Part shown: one piece after another, positions 50,573-57,725 of the stretch | How positions within the stretch are numbered: the stretch's first letter is position 1 | Layout of the letters: each line of letters begins with the position of its first letter | Assembly: GCA_019307065.1 (NCBI GenBank) | Contig: JAFDKH010000001.1 | Coordinates: 1-64,000, forward strand | Source: Deltaproteobacteria bacterium | Lineage (GTDB): Bacteria > Myxococcota > B64-G9 | Length of the DNA: 64,000 nt | Direction: 5' to 3' | Translations under genes and position numbers: made by a program | Notes under the pieces: model-generated | The model's database searches: none | What the model was told of the DNA's origin: nothing | The model's input: the letters and a program-made list of their open reading frames with translations, nothing else

Positions 50573-51580
50573 TCAAAACCTCCCGAAAACTTCCGCCCCG
50601 GCAAAGCCCGACCCGACTGACGGGCGAAGCTCGATGCCATCTCCTGAAAAGGGATCATCATCGCAAATCGCCAGAATAAGAATTCCTGCCAGAGTAGCCG
50701 CAGCCCCAACTCCTAACAATACGTTTGTCGCCATGGCCAGGTTGTCTATTCGATTGATCTCACTTTCATGCCCAGGAGGGCAGGTTCTGCCGCCACATTC
50801 GTTTTCGAGATCACGATCCAGCGACAGGCTCAGTCCACCGGTCGCAGCCCCGGAGACCAGCAGCGCTCCAGCAACCCCAAGCGATACCCAACCCCAGGTC
50901 CTCAATGAACTAGCGGCGGCCGGTTCTGGGCCCGGGCCGCTGTCGAGAATCACGACCGGCCGGGATTTGACTTCTTGTTCAAAGGGCTTCTTGCCGCTCT
51001 CAACCAACGTTTTATTTGCCACTGGGGCCGGTGGTAAACCTTCGCTGGTCGCAACTGCCAACTCCTGGCTATCTGGTTCAGGTTGTGTAAGCCCAAGGGG
51101 TTTCATGACCGCCGTTAATACATCGACCAAAACAGACGACTCGGAAAACTCGGCGGCTGACGCAGTCGCTGTCTTTTCGCTGACCACTTGACCGGATTCT
51201 GCACTATATAACTTGGCTGCGATTCTTACCTGAGGCCCGAGTCGATTCACCTTGATCTCGAGCACGCCGACTACGCCCAACTTTTTGCACAGGCTACGCA
51301 AACAGGCGGGTTCACTAAAACAACCCCCGTCGATAACCGCTTCTTCGCGTGGATCGGGTGTCACGATTGCCCGCATGGTCGTAAGTTTGTCGATGATGGC
51401 TGTCAGAGTTGCGTCGGCAACTTCGGGCTTGAGACCTTCGGTACTGAATGTGCCGATAGTTATCTTGATCGGCGATGCAGTCTTCGCTGAATCGATCTGT
51501 TCGGGTTCGGGGCTTTGAGCAATTGCGAGTCCGGCGAATACGACAAGAAAAAGGGGCAGTCCTAGCGGTAGTCTTTTCAT
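50573..51580 (-). CDS. Exported TolB-like N-terminal domain protein with C-terminal membrane helices
   Basis: 335 aa. Signal peptide ending A-I-A-Q. Residues about 35-160 fit the TolB/FlgO-like alpha/beta domain (G-T-F-S-T-E-G-L...; G-V-V-G-V-L-E-I-K-V-N; K-L-Y-S-A-E-S-G-Q-V). A Pro-rich linker leads to two hydrophobic helices at about 225-255 and 280-305 with a Cys-containing loop (N-E-C-G-G-R-T-C-P-P-G-H). Such proteins are common in Myxococcota near sigma/anti-sigma genes. A 119-bp gap separates it from the anti-sigma gene. Confidence 0.75.
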   Translation of the reverse strand: MKRLPLGLPLFLVVFAGLAIAQSPEPEQIDSAKTASPIKITIGTFSTEGLKPEVADATLTAIIDKLTTMRAIVTPDPREEAVIDGGCFSEPACLRSLCKKLGVVGVLEIKVNRLGPQVRIAAKLYSAESGQVVSEKTATASAAEFSESSVLVDVLTAVMKPLGLTQPEPDSQELAVATSEGLPPAPVANKTLVESGKKPFEQEVKSRPVVILDSGPGPEPAAASSLRTWGWVSLGVAGALLVSGAATGGLSLSLDRDLENECGGRTCPPGHESEINRIDNLAMATNVLLGVGAAATLAGILILAICDDDPFSGDGIELRPSVGSGFAGAEVFGRF

Positions 51581-51699
51581 TTTCGTCCCTCACGTGGCCT
51601 CTGAGAAACTCGAAGATCAAACTGACCCGTTGCTGCATGTTGAGTTTAGCATTTTGTGCCGAAAAATAACAGGAGGGGGTCTTATTCTCTATTTATAAA

Positions 51700-52404
51700 C
51701 TATCTATCCGGCAGTGATCTCAGTTGGCGACAGACAGTATCGGCCGGAACAGATTCGAGCCAGTCTCGAGAAATGCTTGTACGGTCCGGCACTTGTGGCG
51801 AAGTTACCAGACAAATGATCGCCTCAGCCTGGCCGGACAACTTAAAAGCGCCGGGCAGTCCCACTCGATTCCCGCAACTCAAAACAGCGCCGGGATTTAG
51901 CGGGAAAAAGATCTCGTCACCCTGGAGCACGACCAGATCCCAATACAATTCTTCGCCTGGCGGGCAGGTAACCAATACTTTGAAACGATCGCCTGTCATG
52001 AAGGCCTCAGGCTCGTGCTTGATCACTCCCATCCGATCGCGTACCAGCGAAATAGTCAACTCGCCGCCCTTGTAGGCAATCTTTTGAGGCGGTAGCTTAC
52101 CGGCCAGCTGGTCCGGCCAGCCGAACTTTAAGACAATCAACAATATAGCCGCAGCCGCCAAAGAAGCCGTCGCGGTAATCCAGGCCAGACTGAACCAGCC
52201 CGGGCGTTGGGGTTCGAGCTGGATGCGAGGCAAGGGTTTCAGTTCGGCCCCGGCTTGCTTGATTTGCTCCAGACAGGATCGACATACCTCACAATCCTCG
52301 AGATGATTTTCAACCCGGCCCGCTTCAGCGCCGGACAGCTCCTGCAAGTGATACATTTCCAGCCTGAGCCAGCTAAGTGCTTGACTCTTGCACTCACCGT
52401 TCAT
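51700..52404 (-). CDS. Zinc-finger anti-sigma factor
   Basis: 234 aa. N-terminal zf-HC2 motif with Cys5 in the N-terminal helix and H-L-E-D-C-E-V-C-R-S-C. One membrane helix follows (about 78-95, A-T-A-S-L-A-A-A-A-I-L-L-I-V-L). The periplasmic C-terminal domain (about 110-230) is beta-rich (V-L-V-T-C-P-P-G-E-E-L-Y-W-D-L-V-V-L) like DUF4384/sensor domains. Its start overlaps the ECF sigma stop by 4 bp, so the two are a cognate pair: it should hold the sigma factor until an envelope signal arrives. Confidence 0.9.
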   Translation of the reverse strand: MNGECKSQALSWLRLEMYHLQELSGAEAGRVENHLEDCEVCRSCLEQIKQAGAELKPLPRIQLEPQRPGWFSLAWITATASLAAAAILLIVLKFGWPDQLAGKLPPQKIAYKGGELTISLVRDRMGVIKHEPEAFMTGDRFKVLVTCPPGEELYWDLVVLQGDEIFFPLNPGAVLSCGNRVGLPGAFKLSGQAEAIICLVTSPQVPDRTSISRDWLESVPADTVCRQLRSLPDR

Positions 52405-52877
52405 GACTCACCTCTCAGGCCGTTTTGAGACAACTCTTTGACCCTGGCCTTGATTTTTTCCAAACGTTTACCAACTGTTTTTCGACTGGTCCCGATAAGC
52501 TTGGCGATTTCGTCCTGCGTCATTTCGTCAAAAAAACGATAGATTAAGATCTCGATGCTTTTCTTGTCGAGGCCCTCAGACAGCTTGACCAACAAATCCA
52601 CCCCGATCGCCTGCTCGTCGCAGCGGATCCTGACCGGGCCCCTCAAGGCAATATCGTGTTCCCGTAGAAGGCGTCTTCGATTTTCTCCATAACGCAAATG
52701 GTTTATGCAGCGATTGGTAACCGCACGATACAGGTAGGGCAGATCGAGTGAAGTTTGGCCTTTTTTGAGCATGTCCACAAAGAGCCCCTGCACGATATCC
52801 TCTGCATCCTGGCGGTTCTGGAGCATCCGCTGACATTTACGTAAAAGCGCCGGGCCGTATCTTTGGTACGCATCCAT
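52401..52877 (-). CDS. ECF-type RNA polymerase sigma factor (paired with anti-sigma)
   Basis: 158 aa. Region 2 has R-Q-D-A-E-D-I-V-Q-G-L-F-V and L-P-Y-L-Y-R-A-V-T-N-R-C-I-N. Region 4 has M-T-Q-D-E-I-A-K-L-I-G-T-S-R-K-T-V-G-K-R-L. It follows the Cys-rich protein gene by 19 bp and overlaps the anti-sigma gene, so it is embedded in the caspase operon, which it may itself drive. Confidence 0.93.
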   Translation of the reverse strand: MDAYQRYGPALLRKCQRMLQNRQDAEDIVQGLFVDMLKKGQTSLDLPYLYRAVTNRCINHLRYGENRRRLLREHDIALRGPVRIRCDEQAIGVDLLVKLSEGLDKKSIEILIYRFFDEMTQDEIAKLIGTSRKTVGKRLEKIKARVKELSQNGLRGES

Positions 52878-52896
52878 TTATATATTGGCCACTAGT

Positions 52897-53994
52897 TTAT
52901 TGGCACTGGCCCCCGGTCTCGCCGATCGGAAGACAGGCATTCCACAAGGGACATTCCTCGTCGAGCTGACAGCGTCTGCCGTCTAAAAAACACTGCTTGA
53001 GTTGGCCGACACCTTGGCAGTCAGCGCTAATGCAATCATCGTCTTTCAGGCAGACCACCGAAGATTCCATAGCGCCTTCGCCCGGGGAACACTGATGGGG
53101 CAAAATCTGGAACTCGTAATCCTCTCCCAATGTGCGCCAGTCACGGATTTTACAGTCTGTCTGGTTTGGGCAGCCTTGTCCGTCACAACATTGCGAGCAG
53201 ATGCCCTGACAACAGAACCCGCCGGCACATTCATCCGCGCTGATACATCTATCGCCGAGCAAGTGCCGGCCGGCTGGGCCGCAATCCTGATATAGCCAGC
53301 CGGCAAGTCCGGCTTCGAGGCCACACACTTCCAGGCCCGAACAATCAATGTCGTTTCTGCAGCCGCTACAGGCGCGCACTTGAGATCCGTCCATATCCGG
53401 ACGCCACTGCAGGACCGATATACAGCGAGCCTGGGCACACTGATTGTCAAATTCACAAGTGGCTCCCATGGGCCGATCGTTCAATTCGAGCCGCGCACCG
53501 CCACACTCATCACATTTCGATATTTTAATTTGGGCAAGCACGGCCCGCCCAAAACCTTCTTTTACGATAGTGAAGCGGACTTTTACGTACCAGCTCGGAG
53601 TCAACATGCAATATCGAACGGGCTTGTAGTTTTCACTGGGCAACGGGTGGCTATACTCAGTGCTGCCGTCGTCGAGAAAATCCATACTAATGCTGAGAGC
53701 AACTCCGGGGTCGCTGTCGGCCTGCAACTCGAATTCGAAACAATCAGCTTCAGCAGACGTTATCTCGGAGGTTTGATAAATGACTACTGGATCGCCAACC
53801 AGTTCAACTCCATAGTCGGCCCGGTGCCAGGTAGCTACTCGGGCGACATCACCGCTTTCGACAGTCCAGGCACACAAGTCGTTTCCACACCACAGATCGA
53901 ATCCCGGGTCCAGATCAATCGGAGGCCCGCAGGTCCAACCAGGAAAGACCGTCAAAGAAAGCAGGCAGCTACAAATTAGCAAAAAGCGACTCAT
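52897..53994 (-). CDS. Exported Cys-rich protein
   Basis: 365 aa. Signal peptide followed by C-G-P-P. Residues about 28-165 begin G-F-D-L-W-C-G-N-D-L-C-A-W and run V-A-T-W-H-R-A-D-Y-G-V-E-L-V-G-D-P-V-V-I, a module I associate with myxobacterial secreted proteins of unknown role. The rest holds Cys-rich units of the C-x4-D-C type (C-R-N-D-I-D-C, C-I-S-A-D-E-C, C-L-K-D-D-D-C, C-Q-L-D-E-E-C), like those of the large lipoprotein at 35223-37847. ATG at 53994 with GGAGG ahead. It lies between the caspase and sigma genes. Confidence 0.82.
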   Translation of the reverse strand: MSRFLLICSCLLSLTVFPGWTCGPPIDLDPGFDLWCGNDLCAWTVESGDVARVATWHRADYGVELVGDPVVIYQTSEITSAEADCFEFELQADSDPGVALSISMDFLDDGSTEYSHPLPSENYKPVRYCMLTPSWYVKVRFTIVKEGFGRAVLAQIKISKCDECGGARLELNDRPMGATCEFDNQCAQARCISVLQWRPDMDGSQVRACSGCRNDIDCSGLEVCGLEAGLAGWLYQDCGPAGRHLLGDRCISADECAGGFCCQGICSQCCDGQGCPNQTDCKIRDWRTLGEDYEFQILPHQCSPGEGAMESSVVCLKDDDCISADCQGVGQLKQCFLDGRRCQLDEECPLWNACLPIGETGGQCQ

Positions 53995-54019
53995 TTTCTT
54001 ATCCTCCAAAACCAACCGG

Positions 54020-55699
54020 CTACAGGGCACCCCGAATACCGATCATTCCGCTCAGCCCGCCACTGTCATGGATATCGCCCAGATTATTTCCGATCACCGG
54101 TGCATGCGTGTAGTTCAGCTGGCCGAACACGCCAAAATTATCCAAGATCATGACATTCAGACCGGCCCCAACTTCAATGTGGTAACCCCAATGTACTTGA
54201 TCGTCGACAACCTCAGAGGCCTGAACAGGATCTTTGAAGACCGACGTTCCAAACGAAAGCCCACCGCCGGCCTGCATGTAGGGGTTGAGGATTCCGTCAA
54301 TCAACGGCAGAGTCCCGCGCACATAAAAACCGACATCGTAGGCCGACCATTCGAAAGTCTGAAAACGCTGGTTGTCTTCGAGATCATAGACTTCTTTTTC
54401 ATAGGCCCCACCGCCCATGCTGGAAAAACCTATTATCAACGACAGGTAGCGACTGAAGCTATACATACCGGCCAATGAGAACGAAAAAGTCTCATTGAAG
54501 CGAAACAGCTGTTCGTTGAAGCCAAAGTCTCTCAGGCGCGTGGAGTAGTTGTCGGATATGCCGCGCCGGACACCAAAAGAAAGCTCGAGACCCCAGGTTT
54601 CACGGAAGGCTTCCGGGGGACCCTTTATCCCTATTTCGCCGGGCTCGGCCAGACTGCATTCTTCCAGTACCAATTCGGCTGTCTGATCCTGGCCCAGATC
54701 CAGATCACACTTAAAGACATCCTCTTCGCTACGAACAAAGACACGGTATTGACCCTCGGGAATAGCCAGCCGAATCGCCTGGCCCGCGACCTTGGTCATT
54801 TCGGCAACTACGCTTTGACTTTCCCGGCCGTGGACCAATACATCCCCGGCCAACTGCACAGGCAGTCTCAGGACTGAAGATGCCCGGGCCGGAAAAGTCA
54901 GGACCATGTCACCCTTGCCCTTGAGTTCGGTTTCGAGAGTAACGTGTTGTTTGCCGATTGCCGTGCTGGCAGTCGAAATCAATGTACGATTGTAGGCGTA
55001 GTTATAGGCCTCACTTAACGTCACCCGCCCGTCCGAATCTAAATCAGCCGCCCCGCGCAGGCCAACTACCAGATGATGAGTGAAGAAAGAAGATTTCAGC
55101 GATTCGGCTTCCTGGCTCAATTCTGAAGCCGCCGAGGAAGCCATCACCACCACTCCGGCGGTATTGAGATGATTGACCGAGTTGAAAGAGAAGTCTGCGG
55201 CCGGCTCGACTCCCTTGATCCTCGAGATGGCCCCGGTCTGGCAAGCATCCAGGATTGCGATCGTCAAAGTCGCCGGCATCGATTCCAGCAGGCTGCGCAG
55301 CCTGGTCAGCTCTAGCTCTTCGACTCCCATATTTAATGCGTTGGCTCGGGCGTGCCCTGAATAATAAAGCAAGAACACTGAAGACTCGTCTGAACCTTCG
55401 TGAACGGCCAGCCGGCTCTTGACCTCGGCGATTGCGTCGAGTAGTTGCTGTTGCCCGGGGTCGAGTATCATTGTCGTGTTCTCGACTGAATAACCACCGA
55501 GTTGGGTCAAAACATCCCGGATTCGGCGGGCATCTTGTTGGGCATACCGCAAATCTTCTTGCCCGGGACCGCCCCGATTCGAGCCAATGATCAAGGCGTA
55601 AGCGTTGGGCCTTTGAGTTTGATCGTCTGCCAGGCTTGGACCGACCACGAGCAGGGTAACAATTGCTAATATAATTGAACTCTTTTTTTGGACAAACAC
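54020..55699 (-). CDS. Exported caspase-family (C14) protease with EF-hand loop and C-terminal beta-barrel
   Basis: 559 aa. Signal peptide ending S-L-A. A caspase-like domain (about 30-250) has the dyad H116 in Y-Y-S-G-H-A and C153 in L-D-A-C-Q-T-G. Inside it, D218-x-D220-x-D222-G...E229 is a calcium-binding EF-hand-type loop. A PEGA-like linker (about 275-345) follows, then a region (about 360-559) of amphipathic strands with G-Y-H-I-E-V-G-A-G-L-N-V and L-S-G-M-I-G-I-R-G-A-L, typical of an outer-membrane beta-barrel. GTG start with GGAGGTGA. It is the first gene of the cluster with the sigma/anti-sigma pair. Target unknown; calcium-triggered cleavage in the periplasm is inference. Confidence 0.88.
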   Translation of the reverse strand: MFVQKKSSIILAIVTLLVVGPSLADDQTQRPNAYALIIGSNRGGPGQEDLRYAQQDARRIRDVLTQLGGYSVENTTMILDPGQQQLLDAIAEVKSRLAVHEGSDESSVFLLYYSGHARANALNMGVEELELTRLRSLLESMPATLTIAILDACQTGAISRIKGVEPAADFSFNSVNHLNTAGVVVMASSAASELSQEAESLKSSFFTHHLVVGLRGAADLDSDGRVTLSEAYNYAYNRTLISTASTAIGKQHVTLETELKGKGDMVLTFPARASSVLRLPVQLAGDVLVHGRESQSVVAEMTKVAGQAIRLAIPEGQYRVFVRSEEDVFKCDLDLGQDQTAELVLEECSLAEPGEIGIKGPPEAFRETWGLELSFGVRRGISDNYSTRLRDFGFNEQLFRFNETFSFSLAGMYSFSRYLSLIIGFSSMGGGAYEKEVYDLEDNQRFQTFEWSAYDVGFYVRGTLPLIDGILNPYMQAGGGLSFGTSVFKDPVQASEVVDDQVHWGYHIEVGAGLNVMILDNFGVFGQLNYTHAPVIGNNLGDIHDSGGLSGMIGIRGAL

Positions 55700-55779
55700 G
55701 GCCTCACCTCCGCGGACGTAAGCGATAACATGCCTCGCGTCTTATATTGGTATAACATCTCAGCGGCCGGGTTTGGGAA

Positions 55780-55797
55780 CCTGTCCGCCCAGACAGG
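55780..55797 (-). terminator. Hairpin downstream of fadD
   Basis: CCTGTC / GACAGG arms with a 6-nt loop, 57 bp past the fadD stop. No T-run follows, so termination is uncertain. Confidence 0.25.
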
Positions 55798-55853
55798 CCG
55801 TCTGCAGTCTCAATTTGTTGTTTTTGCTGGTGTTTGAAGAACTGTCCGGCTGG

Positions 55854-57596
55854 TTATTTATCTTGTTTGGCTCTTTCTTCGTCACGCAGCTCGCGCCGCA
55901 GGACTTTGCCAATCGCCGATTGGGGCAACGAATCTCTGAATTCAACTAACTTGGGCCGCTTGTAGCCAACCATGTTTTCTTTGCAGAAGTCGAATATCTC
56001 TTGCTGGCTGACTTGCTCGCCGGCCTTGATCTGAATAAAGGCTTTGACTACTTCACCGCTTTTTTCGTGTGGCACGCCGACGACCGCAGCCATTTCAACC
56101 TTGGGATGGTTGTAGAGAATCTCCTCGACATCCCGCGGGTAGACGTTGAATCCACCAACTAAGATGAGATCTTTTTTGCGGTCGGTAATGATCAGATAGC
56201 CTTGTTCGTCAAAATGCCCGATGTCACCGGTTAAAAAGAAGCGTTGGCCGGCGACTTGACGAAAAACTTCGGCGGTTTCTTCCGGCCTTTGCCAATACTC
56301 CTTCATTACCTGGGGGCCCGAGACAGCTATTTCTCCATCCTCTCCCTGGGACAACTCGGTCTGGCCGGTATCTGAATCTAGAATCTTGATATCGGTATTG
56401 GGCATTGGAAATCCAACCGAGCCGAATTTGCGTTGTTCGACATTGGTCGGATTCAGGCTGATCACCGGGGAGGTTTCACTCAAGCCGTAACCTTCGAACA
56501 AGACGGCCCCGGTGGCCGCCTCGAATTGCCTGGCCATCTCGACCGGCAACGGGGCGCCCCCGGAACCACAAGCCTGCATTGAGGTCAGATCGAATTGGTT
56601 GAGCAGGGGGTGGTTTGTGAAAGCCACATATATGGTCGGCACCCCAGCCACCACCGTGGCCTGGTATTTTTGAACCGCCTTGAGGGTATCGGTAAACGGT
56701 GGCTTGCCGGCCCGCGGATCCGGTATGCAGATCAAGCGGCTGCCGGTATGACAGGACCACAACATGCACAGGGTCATGCCGAAACTGTGATACCAGGGTA
56801 AAACGCCCAGATAGGTATGGAAGCCGCCCAGGCGCACCGTTTCCGGGGAACCACCCTCTTCGTGCGGATAGCGGACCCACTCCTGGACTACCTTGACATC
56901 GAAGACGAAGTTCGAGTGAGTTAAGGCGGCGCCCTTGGGCACGCCGGTCGTTCCGCCGGTGTAAATAACCAGGGCCAAATCCTCGAGCGGATTGATCTCA
57001 ACTGCCGGGGGCTCGGATTTTGCCGAAACCACTATTTCATCAAAAAAGAAATGTCCCGGATCGTGCTTGTCGGCCGCGGGTATTTTGCCCAACAAGCCGC
57101 CTAGAAAAGCCTTGAGCCCGGGCAGATATGATTTCACTGAGCAGACGACGACGGTTTCTATGTCGGTTCCCTCAGCTGCCTTTTGGGCCATGGGATAGAA
57201 CTGGGGATGATCCATGACGAAGACCGCCTTAGCCCCGGCGTCTTTGAGCTGATAGTTCAATTCCATGGCTTTATAAAGGGGGTTGCAGGTGACGCAAACC
57301 GCACCAGCCTTAAGGATACCGAAGAAGATGGCCGGGTAGTGCGGCAGGTTGGGCAAGAATATGGCTACCCGATCGCCCTTCTTGATCCCGCGTGAGATCA
57401 AGAAGTTGGCAATTCGATCGGCGGTTTCTTTGACCTGGGCGAAGCTGCGAGTCGCTCCCTGGAATATGGTGTATGTGTTTTGGGGCCACTTCCGAGCCGC
57501 CTCGTCGATAAATGTCGTGACCGGCTTTTCGAAATCCGAGATCTCGTGTGCTACGCCTTCGGGCCAGTTGTGTTGGTGCCAGAGTTTCTCTTGCAT
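55854..57596 (-). CDS. fadD: Long-chain acyl-CoA synthetase
   Basis: 580 aa, an AMP-forming ligase. P-loop Y-T-G-G-T-T-G-V-P-K-G, then F-E-G-Y-G-L-S-E-T-S-P, the hinge T-G-D-I-G-H-F-D-E-Q-G-Y and the C-terminal catalytic Lys in Q-S-A-I-G-K-V-L-R-R-E-L. It activates fatty acids to acyl-CoA for beta-oxidation or lipid synthesis. ATG at 57596 with AAGGGG ahead. An operator-like palindrome covers its promoter. Confidence 0.93.
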   Translation of the reverse strand: MQEKLWHQHNWPEGVAHEISDFEKPVTTFIDEAARKWPQNTYTIFQGATRSFAQVKETADRIANFLISRGIKKGDRVAIFLPNLPHYPAIFFGILKAGAVCVTCNPLYKAMELNYQLKDAGAKAVFVMDHPQFYPMAQKAAEGTDIETVVVCSVKSYLPGLKAFLGGLLGKIPAADKHDPGHFFFDEIVVSAKSEPPAVEINPLEDLALVIYTGGTTGVPKGAALTHSNFVFDVKVVQEWVRYPHEEGGSPETVRLGGFHTYLGVLPWYHSFGMTLCMLWSCHTGSRLICIPDPRAGKPPFTDTLKAVQKYQATVVAGVPTIYVAFTNHPLLNQFDLTSMQACGSGGAPLPVEMARQFEAATGAVLFEGYGLSETSPVISLNPTNVEQRKFGSVGFPMPNTDIKILDSDTGQTELSQGEDGEIAVSGPQVMKEYWQRPEETAEVFRQVAGQRFFLTGDIGHFDEQGYLIITDRKKDLILVGGFNVYPRDVEEILYNHPKVEMAAVVGVPHEKSGEVVKAFIQIKAGEQVSQQEIFDFCKENMVGYKRPKLVEFRDSLPQSAIGKVLRRELRDEERAKQDK

Positions 57597-57622
57597 GGCT
57601 TGCCCCTTTCGTAAGTCGATTG

Positions 57623-57644
57623 GGCACAGAAATATCACTGTGCC
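57623..57644. promoter_or_regulatory. Perfect inverted repeat over the fadD promoter
   Basis: GGCACAG-N8-CTGTGCC. On the minus strand it spans the last part of the spacer, the -10 box and the predicted start site of fadD, where a repressor would block RNA polymerase. Fatty-acid genes are often held by TetR-type (FadR/PsrA-like) regulators; none is encoded nearby. Confidence 0.6.
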
Positions 57645-57657
57645 TAGCCAGCGTCAA
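57629..57657 (-). promoter_or_regulatory. Promoter of fadD
   Basis: Minus strand TTGACG (57657-57652), 17-bp spacer, TATTTC (57634-57629). The start codon is 33 bp beyond. Confidence 0.5.
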
Positions 57658-57666
57658 CGCCGAGGT

Positions 57667-57696
57667 TTGACTCGGACGACAAGATTTCGTTAGGCT
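57667..57696 (+). promoter_or_regulatory. Promoter of DUF4139 gene
   Basis: TTGACT at 57667-57672, 18-bp spacer, TAGGCT at 57691-57696. A 6-bp hairpin GACTCC/GGAGTC (57701-57721) in the leader overlaps the Shine-Dalgarno AAGGAG. Confidence 0.5.
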
Positions 57697-57725
57697 GATA
57701 GACTCCACAATTCAAGGAGTCAAGC

